From Cytidiella melzeri (taxonomy: Eukaryota; Basidiomycota; Agaricomycetes; Polyporales; Irpicaceae), in assembly GCA_022592445.1 (NCBI GenBank), contig JABYQR010000010.1, positions 124,001 to 188,000 on the forward strand: 64,000 nt of DNA, in the 5' to 3' direction. Positions 36,567 through 49,200 of the stretch are shown piece by piece. The position numbers and the translations under genes were made by a program. The stretch's first letter is position 1. Each line of letters starts with the position of its first letter. Under the pieces are notes generated by a model, which searched no databases, had not been told where the DNA came from, and saw only the letters and a list, made by a program, of their open reading frames with translations.

Positions 36567-39500
36567 TTAAGAGAAATACATGACATAGGAGGAATTCGCG
36601 TGAAGCGGCTTGAAGCCTTGCTTGTACGCCTGGAGCTGGCTTGTGTTCTGCGAGCCTTCCGCTGTCTGAGATTCAGAAAAGTCCAGGTTAGAGTCAGGGC
36701 TGTAATGGTTCTTCGCGCGGCTGCAAACGATGTCGGCATCTAACGTAACGTTGAGGAGATGTTACGAGTATACAGACACATATAAAACTCACAGTAAACC
36801 GGGGCCGGGATCGAGACCGAGCGCGTGCTGCGCGCATAAACGTGACACAACGCGAACGAGAGGCTCTGGAGTCCATCGACACTGAAAAGCACAAATGCAC
36901 ACAATAGTTCAGCACAGAAACAAAAAAATGCCCTTTACGAACTCACGTGAAGCTGTTTTCGTCGTGGAGCACATTGTAATGAGCCGGCCTAGAGGTTCCT
37001 AGCAAGCCGCCATGAGATTGCAGGTAGAAATCGAACTCCGTAGGATGCGCAATATCCGTGTCGACGACCGTTCCAGCCCGGCAATTTCCACTCCTGTCCG
37101 CATCTTGTGGGTTCTTGGGGAAGAAGCGGACATGGTGACGCTTCCCGACGACGATGACTGTGATGTTCGGTTTCACGCCAACTCTTTTGCACGCCTCTGC
37201 AAGGTTCAAATGAGTGAAAGGTGGGGATGGCCCGGCTGCGGGTAGACTTACCCTGAAGGAGTGGTAATTCTATGGTGGAGATACTCTATGAGTGTATGTG
37301 ATATGAAATGAAATTGACCTCATCTCACCTTTCTCCAATACTTGCTTAAATTGACCCTCAGAAACCCCATCTAAACCACTCATCAACAACGCACAAAATA
37401 GAACACAGTCAATATACACAACGCACCGCGATAGAAGATGATGCGCTTTGGCGCTGTGTTGGCAACCTTCTCCATATTTTTGCGATAGCCTATGAATTTC
37501 TTGATTACTTCCTGAAATGGCGTTGAATGCGTGAATATAACCCCAAATCCGCTGGTTTAGGACAAACCTCGGCCATGTCAGCAAGATCGTCGATCATCTC
37601 TTGGCGAGACGTCTGAACGCGCGACGTTGCGACATACTTCGCGTGGTCGGAGTCTACATTCGCGACGAGTGCGGTGTATGACGGGCGACCCTCGGAATGA
37701 GCTGCCGGATGGATAACGTCCGCCTGCACAAATACTTGGATCAGCATGTAATGAGAGAAAACCCGTCCAGAAATCAACTCACGCCCATGACAATTGTAGG
37801 ATTGTGCGGATCCGAGAGGATGCTGACAGAACGACTATCCGGAATGGTATTGATACCACCAAGTTTCACATTCAGCCTACATGAGATATGAGCTATTGAT
37901 GAATTAGTGCGAAACGGAGGGGCACCCACTTCAGGCAAACGTTGGCAAAATACTGGTCATTCGCACGGAACGCCTTGCTGCTCTTCAAGCATTGGGTAGC
38001 GACGCCCAACAGAACATCACCAACACTGGGGAGGCGAATAAGTCAGCTCGTGCCTCGACCATCCAGCAGTTCAACATTGAACAGGCTCACTGTTTAATAG
38101 CCGTGTAGGTATCTGTCGCGCCCTCCGGTAGAACGAAAACAAGCAGCTCGGGATTACCGCGCGTCTTCTGTCTCACAGCTCCACCGACTTGCTTGACATG
38201 CTATTGAACAACATTTAGTAGACACAACGGTATTGCGCTACAGCATTCACTCACATCAAACACATTGCCCTGAGGGTTGTGCCACGTTATCTCTGGGTGC
38301 TCGTCGGCAATTACCATACCTTGCGATGGCAGACGTGGATGAACAAAAGACTACCTGGGGAAAGGGTACATTCCACTCACCGACACTTCGGCATGCCTTG
38401 ATCATGTTTGCAACGGCTGCGTTTGCAGTCGCTCCGTTGAAGCGCTGCTCCCGTTCGTAAATAATCCATGCCCATCGGGATATAGGCTGGGGCTTGTAGA
38501 ACTTCTTGTCAATCATGTTCCATCCACCGTCGCGGGGCGTCTACCAAAAATTCTCAGCAAATGCGCAAAGGTGAGGAGAGCCAAAGACGCACAATGGTGG
38601 GCTGTTTCGAACCAACGCCATATTTCAGAGTCGGAGGTGGGAGAACCCTTGCCTTGATGGAGACGCTCTGCTCGTTAACGTGAAGACCAAATTGCTGTAC
38701 AGATGCATGAGCACAGTGCATAGACAACATATGAAGATATAAGACACACCCGAACGTATTCCGACTGGCCATACTGCAGGACCTACGAATCCATCCAATG
38801 ATCAGCAACCATGAAAACGCCATTGTACGTGCACAACTGTCGCCTTACCCCTAAGCCCTCCCTGATACTCGCCAACCGCTCATGAGGCTTCTTGGTAGCA
38901 AATTCGAGTACGGCCTTTGTGCGCTCAGGAGGAACTTGCTTGCGCATAATCTGGCCCGGGGGCACAGTGCACATCTCGAGTGGGATCAAAGCACCAGAAT
39001 AAAGCTGGTTTAACATCGTTAGCAAGAAAGCAAGCATGCATGCTACAAATACACACCTCGACACATGGGAGGTCCGGATACTTGAGAGTGCGGTTGTAGG
39101 TCTGCATAAAGTACTGAGCAACAGTCAAGGTCGGCCCGTCACGCAGCTGGAACCTGAGGTTGTTCGCGCCAGTCTTCGAGAGCTTATTGATGCTACGCGG
39201 AGAACCACTGTCCGAGGTCTTGATTTTTGCACCATGGAGGAAGCGTTGAACACGCGAGTGTTCACGCTCGGGGAAGCCTTTTGACGGGGCCAGCAGCATG
39301 GGTCGATCAAGCGGTCTACCCAGGAAATCAAGCATGAGCTCGATCAAGGAACCTGGGCGATACATGGCTCCCGTTGATATGTCGATGTTCATGTACATAC
39401 GCCCTTGGCCGGGACGAACACTCTGAAAGTAGCCTCGCCAGAGGACAATGCCCGACCCGATGTCGACCGTCTCTCTGTCTGTAAAGAAGCTCCTGACGTT

Positions 39501-40432
39501 GAACGGCCACTGCATCGTAGGCTCATGGCGCACGACAACGTTGAGGGCCTATGCAGTTGAACGTAGTTAGAGGAGAGTTGTGATTATCACCAGCGCATAC
39601 ATACAGTGATCGTCGTGAGAATCTCGTTGTCGTGACTCTGCTTGCCTTCTAGGAAACGAGTCGTTATTCTGTGCAGTAATAGAATCTATTAGCAGCGGCA
39701 GTATCTCATTAACGACATACACACTCTGGGTTAATTTCGGCCACCTTCGTGATTTTGATCTTGTAGACCTTTGGGGAGCGTGTCGGCGGTGCACCGGTAG
39801 TAGTCGGCTGTTGCGGTAGACTGACGTCGAACTTTAAAAGTAGTATTAGCAGTGAATCCTTTAGATGAAGTGCTGCTCTACCGTCATTGAGCCTTCAGTG
39901 AACGGCAATTCACGCGCTGCAAACATGTTCTTCCGGCCGTCATAGACTGCTGGCGGAGTGAAAACCTGCGGCGCGATAACTTCTTGCAAGTGTCGGATAA
40001 GATCCATGTTCAGCTTAAGGGGCAACGACTGTTCAGAAGGAGTGATCGCTGAGGACTGGGTTAGCGGTGCCGTCTAGATGGGGCAGGCGATTACTCACCG
40101 ACTGTTGAGAGAGACGCAGTGGTGTGTCAGATATACACACGACACAGTAAATAAGTGGACAAACCATCGTAGTGACGAATGATATTCTGCGGTATATCGA
40201 CCGCGAAATGGTTAGTCCATACTTCGATGGCTTGTCCACTTGTTCCAAATCCCTTTCTCTTGACACCTACGCTCTGGACATGCGCGGCAGGGAGAGACGG
40301 TGCGCCGGCGGGGCCACGAGCAACGGTTCCAGCAGGACCTCCTCGAATTGCTGGACCCCCTCCTCGTGCGACAGCCCCACCTCTGGGCGTGCCACCGCCG
40401 CCTCTGCCTTGTCTTTGGCCTCGTCCGGACAT
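36567..40432 (-). CDS. AGO: Argonaute, catalytically complete
   Basis: Twenty-one exons in transcription order: 40432-40165, 40101-40099, 40048-39882, 39831-39725, 39668-39605, 39548-39057, 39004-38849, 38782-38750, 38694-38593, 38540-38381, 38319-38255, 38200-38091, 38025-37930, 37876-37783, 37723-37568, 37511-37427, 37370-37329, 37269-37252, 37196-36947, 36881-36793 and 36739-36567, giving 909 residues. A Gly/Arg-rich N-terminus (RGG-type) precedes the N domain; the PAZ, MID and PIWI domains follow. All four slicer residues are visible: Asp in GADVIHP (about 641), Glu in SRQEMI (681), Asp in [10 protein letters not shown] (720) and His in [11 protein letters not shown] (812). The protein ends in MYFS, as expected for Argonautes. 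It binds small RNAs and should cleave targets in RNA silencing. The second exon has only 3 bases and another has 18 bases. The Gly/Arg tail may be methylated, as in other Argonautes. Confidence 0.95.
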
Positions 40433-40966
40433 TTTCGCGTGCTTGTGATGAAGTACGATTTGCTAGTTGAGGCTGAGTGTGTGGTTGACGGAAGAGTAGA
40501 GATGACAAAGAAGAACGAGCGAGTGGCGACGGTTTATATGCGAGAGAAGAGTGGACAAAGCGATCGATGGGTCAATAGTCTCGAGTGGCAGATCAATTGA
40601 TGAGGGCTCACGCGTAGTCGACCACGGCAGCGAGCGATGGGTATCCTGGTCGACGCTGTGCTTTTGTTCTCAGAGTCTCTTTCCTCGTTAACGTTGAAGA
40701 AGTGACTGTGAGGAGAAAGAGCACGGATCAAGCGTTGGATACAGCCACGATTCGCGGGGGGAGTTGAAACCTGACATTTTGTTGTCTTTTGTTGACGCGT
40801 TTAGCGCGCGGCCTGATTAGGACGTCACACTTCCCAGGGTGACTTTGGCTAGAGCCGTCACTCAAACATGTGGGACAGTGCATTGCAATACAACTCGAGT
40901 CACAACGGCCATGTTGAGCTACATGTTCCCATGGTGTGGCCTGGAAAACACAACAAGACGACAACT
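40433..40966. other. Intergenic, Argonaute promoter side
   Basis: These 534 bases hold no supported gene. They contain the promoter of the Argonaute gene and the 3' flank of the amidohydrolase gene, both on the minus strand. Confidence 0.5.
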
Positions 40967-42186
40967 CTAGCTTCCCACATTCACAAACCTGGGAAACAGC
41001 GTCAGGGCCGTTCCGCGCGTCACCTCTGCATGACCCTCAGCATCATCCTCAAAATATCTCTCCACGTTCTTCGTGAACCACGAAATGGTATCTACGCTGA
41101 CCGCTAGGCAGGTAACGTCAGTTGTGTTCGCTGCATGCACACCTAAAAAACCACTGACCTGGGTAATCCGTGCCAAACAGCATCCTTCCCTGGCCCACCA
41201 ATCCCTCGACGAGGCGTATCGTGCTTTCGTGCGTGGACAGCGCACTCTCGAGATAGAAGCTGCGTAGGTCTTCGATAACCTCTTCCGCAGTCAGCTCGCA
41301 GCCCATATGCGCAGAGAGTGCCGCCACTCTGGGTATCAACGCTGTTACCGTTCCTCCGAAATGAGCCAGGATGGTCTTCACCTTGGGATACCGTCGCTTT
41401 GTCCCTGTCACAACGAGGTGGGCGGCAGCTTTGAACGTCTCGTTGGGAACCTCAACCACCGGCAGCCCAAGACACTCGTGCGGATATGGTTTTGAGGATG
41501 CTGTTTGCGTGCCATGAACGAAAACGACCGCCGAACGCTCGTCGAGCTCCTTCCACAATGCGTCGAATGTAGAATCTCCCAGGTAAACTGCGGACAAGGC
41601 GTGCGTTAACGTCACAATCTACGTAGAACACGGGCAGAAGTACACGCTACCTCCGTCGTGACCGTCTCCGTATGACGATGAAAGACTGATTCCATCTGCT
41701 CGCAGCACATCCAGAGCATATTGGATCTCCACGGCAGAACCTACAGTGCACCCATACACACACGCCCAATTTCGGTCATCAGAGACGCATCATCGTGAAA
41801 AACCTCCCCTGCACATACAACGCACCTTCGACATCTCTCAAATCCGGCAAACAGGCAAACCAACCAAACCGCCCCTGACTCTCCTGGGACTCACAAAGCT
41901 CCTTTGCGTACTCGTTCATCTTTCTCACCGCGGCCCTGCCCCTCTCCCGCGTGACCAAGTCATCTTCTGCATGTTGACGTCCGCCCATCGTCTCTGGCAC
42001 GCCTGCGGGATAGCTGAGAATTGCAGCTCCTATACCCAGACTATCCATCATGGACAGGCTCTTCGACAGGGTCCACGGCAGGTTCTCTGCTGGTGTCTTC
42101 CAACCGACTTCCTTCGACGAACCCAGCTTTGCCTTCATGAAGAAATCCGCAAAGATATGATGGTGTACATCGATCTTCAGAGCCAT
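40967..42186 (-). CDS. Amidohydrolase-2 family enzyme (ACMSD / gamma-resorcylate decarboxylase type)
   Basis: Exons in transcription order are 42186-41826, 41740-41651, 41587-41159 and 41103-40967, giving 338 residues, typical for the family. The N-terminus KIDVHHHIF supplies the metal-binding H-x-H. VFVHGT carries the mid-barrel histidine, TILAHFGG the next one and MLFGTDYP the catalytic Asp. The fold is a metal-dependent TIM barrel, and members hydrolyse or decarboxylate small cyclic or aromatic substrates. Whether this one is a decarboxylase or a hydrolase cannot be told from sequence. The insert after strand one (PAGVPETMGG, then DLVTRERGRAAVRKMNEYA) matches fungal amidohydrolase-2 proteins. 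No signal peptide is seen. Confidence 0.9.
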
Positions 42187-42639
42187 ATCTAGCTCTCCGT
42201 GCTGGTGTCTTGGGGGGTCGAAAGGGATGGGAGCCCTTGGCTCCCGTCCGATGCGTTTCTTAAGTGTCCCACATACGAGGAGCGATCCGCACGCAATGTA
42301 AAGTGCCTTCAACAGATCGGTGGCACAATGTAAAGTAGTCGTGACACTCTGCCGTACAATTCTACTCGTAAATATGCGTGCTTGACATGAGGCCTGCTCG
42401 CGCATAGAAACAAGCTAGCTTACTGTCCGTGAACTCGTGTATGCGTCCGATACAGTGACAGAATTCACACATTATATAACCACTGCCAGCGTTACTAAAC
42501 GTTAAACGTTAATCGTTCGTCCACGTCTTGGCAAGAGCCTCTTCCAGGAGGATCAACACTCAAGACGAACACCGACGCGCTGCTCGCTCATATCCCGGAC
42601 AGGGATCTTTCACACTTGCCTGCTCCGACACGCTCCCTT

Positions 42640-45340
42640 TCCTCGCCGTGTGTCCGTAACACCTGGCGAGCTATACTTGCTCGCGGACCAGAACACCAGA
42701 CTCCTCCGCAAGCTAGAGAAACTGGGGGAGAAAAGTGCGCATGCAGACCTGGCTAGAAAGGATAAGCTACGAAAGCCTATATGTGCGAGCTGAGCTGGAC
42801 AAGACGAGGGCGAGGAGTTGGGGCAGAATTTCAATAAGCGCGGGATAGGCCTCTGCTGAGGAGGAAGAAAAACCCCAATGCTATAGCAAGGACGAGAGGG
42901 CGAAGGCACTGAGGGAGAAGGCATCGTCGAGTGAACCTAGTCTGCAGGAGGTGAAGGACTGTGCACCTGCGCCGAAACTGCCGCATTTTCGTACCCTCAG
43001 CTCCTGACATCAACTTTCGAACGAAGCCCTCCGCTCCGCCTACCATCGCTGAAGGAGTCCCTGGACCCTTACCCTGGCTCATCACTTGTCTCTGCTTCCG
43101 AAAGCCATCTGTACTCTTCTTTGAGTGCACACATCCCTCTGCTCCATCCGTCGAAATCTCTCAGGTTGCCCGTCAACTTGAGTATGTCCCACTGGCATCG
43201 CCCAGCTGCCTGCTAAACTCCGGGAACTCGAGGTGGCAAATGAGCAGATTTCTGAAGAGCAGAAAGCAATTGCCGATCGCCTGCTGGGTGTTCACCGCCA
43301 CGCTGAATGTGTCCGCAGGGCGTACGACTTTCTGGAAGATGATGAGGACGAGCTGAGGCGCAGTGTCCCGGGCACAATTCGGACTTGGACATGGAGGTGT
43401 ACGAGGCATCGCCCGTACCTAGGCATCGTGAATCGAAGCGCATGGCACCGCCGCGACAGTTCTGCGACTCGATTGGAAACATTTGTCCTCATCGGCATCG
43501 GGCTCACCGTCTAAAGGGAAAGGAATGATGTCCTCGCTCATGGCGGCACCGTGCGCGTAGACCCTCTTCATGGGGCGATAGTTTGGCGTATCTCGATAAT
43601 CTCGATAATTGGCCCCGTAATCTCACATAGTCCAAATTTTCACGGCAACGAGATCTATCTTTGAAGGGGAGAGACAGGAGCGCGAGGCGCGGTCGCTGGC
43701 GTATTCAAGTGAATCAGGGAAGATGGAAGCACCTGTTGGACCTGTGAAGATACAAATTGCGCAGCACTTACCTGCCGCTCCGACAATGATTTTTGAAACG
43801 GCGGCAACATTGTGACCTGTTCAAAGCAAGCTTCCCCCGCCGACTACAACAGCTACTCCATCTTCAGCGACCCCTGCGCCCTCGACGTCTTCATGGAACC
43901 CGTTCTCTTTGCCAAGCCTGCCGCCAGTCTCACTTCGGCTGTTGCTATTGCTAAATCATTGACATCGGATTTGCCCCCTTTGACAATCCCTACAACTCCT
44001 GCCAAAGCGCCAGAGCGTCCGAAGCCTTCCGCGGTACAGATCGTCCACCGCAGGATCGCAGACCGCAGAACGATCAAAACCTGCAGTACCGTCTAGTACT
44101 CTTGCACCTCCCCCTTCCGATAGTTCTCGTTCGCTACACCAGCCGAGGACATGAGCGCACAGCCGTCTGTTCCTACAGTACCGTCCTCTACTGCCCCTTC
44201 CGTCAACCCGCGGTTCGCTCTAGTGGTGTATGTTCGGCTGTCGTGCGCCCCTAGCTTTTGCTGGCGCCTTTCAATATTTATTGGAAAAAAAAAAAAAAAA
44301 ACCCCCGCGGTTCGCTGCTCCTCTTACACAGCCATCTGTTCCGGCCAAGAGATCTCTGAGCTTCAACTTTACAGCGCCGCCACCACCAGCGGCTTCAAAC
44401 GCTGAAGCCCAGCCTACAACTGCCAATGATTCCTCGCTATTACGGATGGGTGGGTTTCAGTGCTCCCAGGGGAGCAGCAGCTGCTCCAGTAGCCGCCAAT
44501 CCAATACCGTACTCCCCTCTCCATAGCACATGTTGCGGTACCTACCCCTGCTTCGTCCATGTACCAGCGCCTGCGAACTTCTCATTCGGTGGAATCTCAG
44601 CTCCTACTTCTAGCAGTGTACCTGCCGCCTGCGTCTTCTGTTTAGGAAAGCAAGCCTCCGATGACTTTCTCATTTGCACCCACCATGCAGGCTGCTCCGT
44701 CTGCAAACATCAAGCCTGCTAGCTCATCCAAACATGCGGCGTAGCCGGTAAAGTTCACATTCAACGGTATTGGAACTGGCAGCTCGAAGCCTTTCTCTAT
44801 GCCATTTGGAGCACCTCCAGCTACTCAGCAGGCTAGGACATTGGATGCAATTCGACGCCTGGACAACAGCGAGCACCCAGATCATGAAAGATACGGCTGG
44901 CTCTGTGTTTGACGGCCCTTCTCAATTCACCGCATCTTCAGCTATCGCAAGGGGTTTGCGTTCGGTACTAGCTCCTCTGCAACTTCAATTGTAACTTCAG
45001 CTACCAAGTCCGCATTCACTTTCGGACTAAGCACTCCTTTCGGTGCTTCATGGACGCCGTCCTCAACCTCTACGTCCAGAAATATCTTCGGTCAGCCTCC
45101 TGCAACTCGAATTGGAAATCCATTGGCGAACTCTGCCTTCACGTTCGGTGCTCCTTTCGACGCCGACCACAAGCACAACGGCCAGCGGTGGTCTTGTCAT
45201 TCCTTCTACCACTAGCCTGCAGGCACGCCTGGAGCCTCCTTCATTATCCCTCGGCCGCACCCATGCAATTGATCGTCAGACGTTGTTGTCCCCCATGTTG
45301 CAATCTGGTCCCATACCTTGTCTCGTTTTGTAATTTCTAT
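42640..45340 (+). pseudogene. Degenerate coiled-coil / FG-repeat gene remnant
   Basis: Plus-strand coding-like blocks occur in shifting frames with many stops between them. Near 42657-42770 a block reads GELYLLADQNTRLLRKLEK. Near 43209-43340 another reads LRELEVANEQISEEQKAIA followed by DFLEDDEDEL. From about 44340 the frames give FG-type pieces such as LSFNFTAPPPPAASNAEAQP, NFSFGG, MTFSFAP and AFTFG, the last repeated twice between 44950 and 45160. The mixture of helical segments and Phe-Gly repeats recalls FG nucleoporins, but no continuous gene can be built. A run of 17 A lies at about 44285-44301, and the motif CCGCGGTTCGCT occurs at about 44207 and again just after the A run. I read this as a decayed gene or gene fragment. 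Confidence 0.6.
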
Positions 45341-46032
45341 TTGTATCACCGGCATTAAAATGGTTTATGAGTCATGACTGGTCATGACGACCGTTGTATC
45401 TCCTCACCAATGCGCTGTGCTTAAATTGCGTTGTGTACTGCCCCATGCAGTGCGCCTGACTACGTGCCACGAGGGGACTCATTTCGACAGGCTCATGGTC
45501 TGAGTGCGGTGTATGATAGGAGGGTGTGCGGTACGTTTCGCAAGGACCTTTCCGGCCTAGGACAGCAACAAAAAGATAGGAGGTTGAGAGATGTCTCAAG
45601 TTTCACCAGATAAATACTGCTGCTGGCCCACTTCTGTCCCCCAGCTCTGAGAGTCCCCCTGCGTTCGCAAGCTAGCACTGGCTGGTGCGTACCATACCCA
45701 GTATGCAATCCTGAAAGCTCCTCCTGACACATTTTGTAGCTTATCTTGCTGCCCCGACTGCACAATTTACATCGCCGTACACATCTACGCCCAAGCGTCC
45801 CATATCGTCGTGTCCCGTCATCACTCTTCATCATCATCATGCGCTCAAATATCGCAGTCGCTCTCGCGTTGCTTGCTACCGTAGGGCCCGCTGTATCTGG
45901 ACCCATCGCTTCTCCCGCTGTGTTTTCGGACGAGCCATCAAACACCCCTACCGCGACCACTTCCGAGAACAATGTTGACGATAGCGGCGCGACCCAGCTC
46001 GGCATGCCGCTGCCTGCGCTCAGCAGGTTCGA

Positions 46033-46037
46033 TAGCC
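46033..46037. repeat. Target-site duplication, left copy
   Basis: TAGCC directly left of the element equals the bases at 51296-51300 directly right of it. Five bases is the usual duplication length for Ty1/copia integrases. Confidence 0.88.
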
Positions 46038-46211
46038 TTTTAACAAGGTATCAGGAGAGTTGAGAGTGTTGAGAGAGAAGACTGAGGTGGTGGTCACACA
46101 GAGAGTTGGGGATCAAAAGCGATAGCTGTGCATTGATCAAAGTAAGTCTTATATACGGTAACTACGGCGCTAAGCGCGCGCTAAGTAGTACGAAGACAGA
46201 ATAGTTAAACA
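46038..46211 (-). repeat. 3' LTR of the copia element
   Basis: Read on the element strand it begins TGTTTAAC and ends GTTAAAA, so the usual terminal CA is missing. It matches the other LTR over all 174 bases. On the element strand it is preceded by a polypurine tract. Confidence 0.93.
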
Positions 46212-46222
46212 CTCCCCTTCAA
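46212..46222 (-). other. Polypurine tract of the copia element
   Basis: The element strand reads TTGAAGGGGAG directly before the 3' LTR, the expected place for plus-strand priming. It overlaps the gag-pol stop codon at 46219-46221. Confidence 0.8.
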
Positions 46223-49200
46223 GCCTGAACATGAAGTAGTTCATTGAAGTGCTTGAGTTTTTCGAGAGGTAGTGCTTTAGTAAGAGTATCAGCACGCTGA
46301 TCGGCAGAAGGTACGTGGTGCACAGTGATGTACCCTTTAGTTACACGATCGCTGATGAAGTTCTTGCGAATGTTAAAGTGTTTAGTACGTTGAGAGTGTT
46401 GTTCCTCGGGGGAACGAACAATCGCAAGAGTTGACGCACTGTCGGTGTAAAGCTTGACAGGGTCCATAGTGCAGTTAAGTATTTCATCTATGAGGCTCTT
46501 CAAATAGATGGCCTCTGTGGATGCATGAGCAAGTGCGTACAGTTCGGCTTCGGTGACCGATAAAGTTACAAGTGAACCGCGCTTACTTGACCAAGAGATA
46601 AGCGAGTCGTTGTATGTGAAAGTATAGCCCATTATTGGTTTATTGCCGTACGTAGTCATACCATCAGAGTCGGCATAACCTACGAGTGAAGTAGAAGTAG
46701 GGTTGGCTTGGTTTCCTAGGACAAGCCAGTAATCGCACGTTCCCTTGAGGTAAAGGTAACACTGTTTAGCTGCAGCGTAGTGTTCCTTAGCAGGGTCAGA
46801 TAAGTATCGTGCTAGTTGACCAGTGCAATAAGCAATGTCTGGTCGAGTACTGTCGGCGACGTAGCGTAAGCCACCAACAAGAGACATGTAGTGTGTAATG
46901 GCGTCAGCGTCCTGACGTGGTTCGGTCACAGCACGGGGGGCTAAGTTGTGCTCATGTACCATTGGTGTACGGCGTGAGTGTTCGTGGTCAAAGTTGTATC
47001 GTTTAAGTATGTTCAGGATATAATCCTTTTGACGAAGCTTGATAATGCCTGCGGCTTTATCATAAGCAACTTCCATGCCAAGCATCCAGTGGATAGTTCC
47101 ACCGTTAGTAAGTTCGACATGTTGTCTGAGTGCAATCTCAAATTTTTCGGCAACAGTAGTAGTGATAGTGCCAAGAGTAATGTCATCGACATGGACAGCA
47201 AGTAGAAGTATAAGTTTATCACCTCGATAGAGGTAGAAGACTGCATTGTCGAATTCACAACGCTTCAGTCCAAGTGCGAAGAGTATGTCGCATAGTACTT
47301 TGTACCAATGACGTCCGGCTTGCTTAAGGCCGTAGATAGTTTTCCGAAGTTTAAGTACCCAGCCAGGTGGCAGGTTCGGAAGTAAGTCACCAGGAGGTGG
47401 ACGAAGATAAAGGTCTTCATCGTCGTGGATGTTACCGTATAAGTATGCGGACTTGATATCGAGCTGAGTAATCTCGAAGTGTAGTGAAGCCGCGAGAGTA
47501 AGTACAAATCGTAGTGAACTCATACGCGCAACAGGTGCGAATAAGTCGTTCGAGTAGTAATCAATACCGTCACGCTGGGAGTATCCTTGCGCGACAAGTC
47601 TTGACTTAAGTTTAGTGACTTTGCCATGTTCGTATTTTGTTTTGTAGACAAAGCGCGAACCAGTGATGTTCGCATTTGGCGGCGGGATACAGTATTCCCA
47701 AGTGCCAAGTTGTTCGAGGGTATCAACCTCGGTTTTCATCGACTTGAGCCAGTCAATTTTGAGTGGGTGGTTAAGTACGTCTTTGTAAGTAACTGGATCA
47801 CCGACGTCTTCAGCGTAGTATGCGTTGAATTCAGTCAAGTAGAAGGCAATGTTTGTATCGACTTCATCATAGTTTAAGCCTCGAGCTTTGCGCAAAGGCT
47901 TAGGCTCTCTAGTAGTACGCCTAGGACCAGAAGGGTCAGGCTCGTCGATGTCCATGGGTTCAACATGAGGATTCTCCTCGAGTTGAAGTTGTTTTTCAAT
48001 AGTAGGTTGTTCGATATTTGGTTCTTTCTCCCCTTCAATTTGTGCCGTAGAGTCAACAAATTGCAAGTTTTGTTCGACGCCTACGCGTGTTCCGAAGTAA
48101 ACGTAGTGGCCTTTGGAATATTCAGCAAAGCCTATCCAAACGGCGCGCTTGCCTTTTGGCGCGAGTTTATTGGTTCGGTATTCGTCGTATACGATACACG
48201 GTTGACCAAACTTTTGAAGCGCATCAAGGTTTGCTTCAGTACCATAGCGTTTAAAGTAAGGAGTTTTATATTGAAGAGGAGCACGAGGAGTGCGATTATA
48301 GAGATAAACCGCATGAAGCGCAGCGTACCACCATAACCGGTTTGGTAAAACAGCCGTATGCAGGTTTACACGAACCAAGTTCATAATAGTCTGGTGTGTG
48401 CGCTCAGCAACACCATTTTGTGCAGGAGTATCGTGCACAGTAAGCCGGGGTATAGTACCTTGTGACTTCAAGTAGTTTGTCATATTTGCACCAGTGAATA
48501 CGCCATCGTTGTCAGATTGAAGAATCTTGACACGAATATTGTATTGCGTAAGAAGCTCAGTAGAGAAGATAACCCATTGAGTAAAGGCATCATCTTTTGT
48601 TTTTAATGGCGCAAGTGTTAACCATCGAGTTGAGTCGTCGACGATAGTCAACCAGTACAGATAATGACCAGTAATCGACGCAGTGGGTAGTGGCCCAAAG
48701 ATGTCGATATGAAAGTGATCACCAAAGGAAGTAGCCAACGGCGAAGTACGAGCTTTGGGGACTGGAGTACGATGAATATTATTCAAGATACAGTCCTCGC
48801 ACGGAGTTTCTGTGCGGTCAGTGATATGAGTAGTAATGATAAGCTTGGACGTTTCAAGTAGTTTGTTTATCTGGAAATAACTGATGTGACCGAGTTTTTT
48901 ATGAAGTTCAAGCATTGTTATACTAGACTTATGCACGCTTGCTAAAGAAGTCACGCGAGTAGAGTTAAGTGAATACAAATCGTGTATTTTTTGTATCACA
49001 GCTACACAAGACGCGTTCGAGTCATATATAGTACAAGTATTTGAGAAGAAAGTAAAGCAATAATCAGCGTCCAATTTTGAAACACTGATAAGCGTAAAGG
49101 GTAGTTGTGAGTTATAGTAGACATTCTTTAGCATAAGTTGATTATGCGTACCATTTTCCTGTTCAACCTCCAGTACCATGTCGCCAGCGAGTTTGAGACT

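Noticed and set aside
22030..42186. GMC oxidase, coiled-coil, amidohydrolase and nearby enzymes as a secondary-metabolite cluster.
   Set aside because: No polyketide synthase, peptide synthetase, terpene cyclase or pathway regulator is present, and housekeeping genes lie between them.
44285..44301. Run of 17 A as the tail of a processed retrocopy.
   Set aside because: No target duplication or intronless coding sequence precedes it, and coding-like blocks continue after it.
46040..46060. GGTATCAGGAGAG on the plus strand resembles a classical copia primer site (TGGTATCAGAGC).
   Set aside because: It lies inside the LTR and on the strand opposite to gag-pol, so it cannot prime this element. 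The site at 51110-51121 has the right position and strand.
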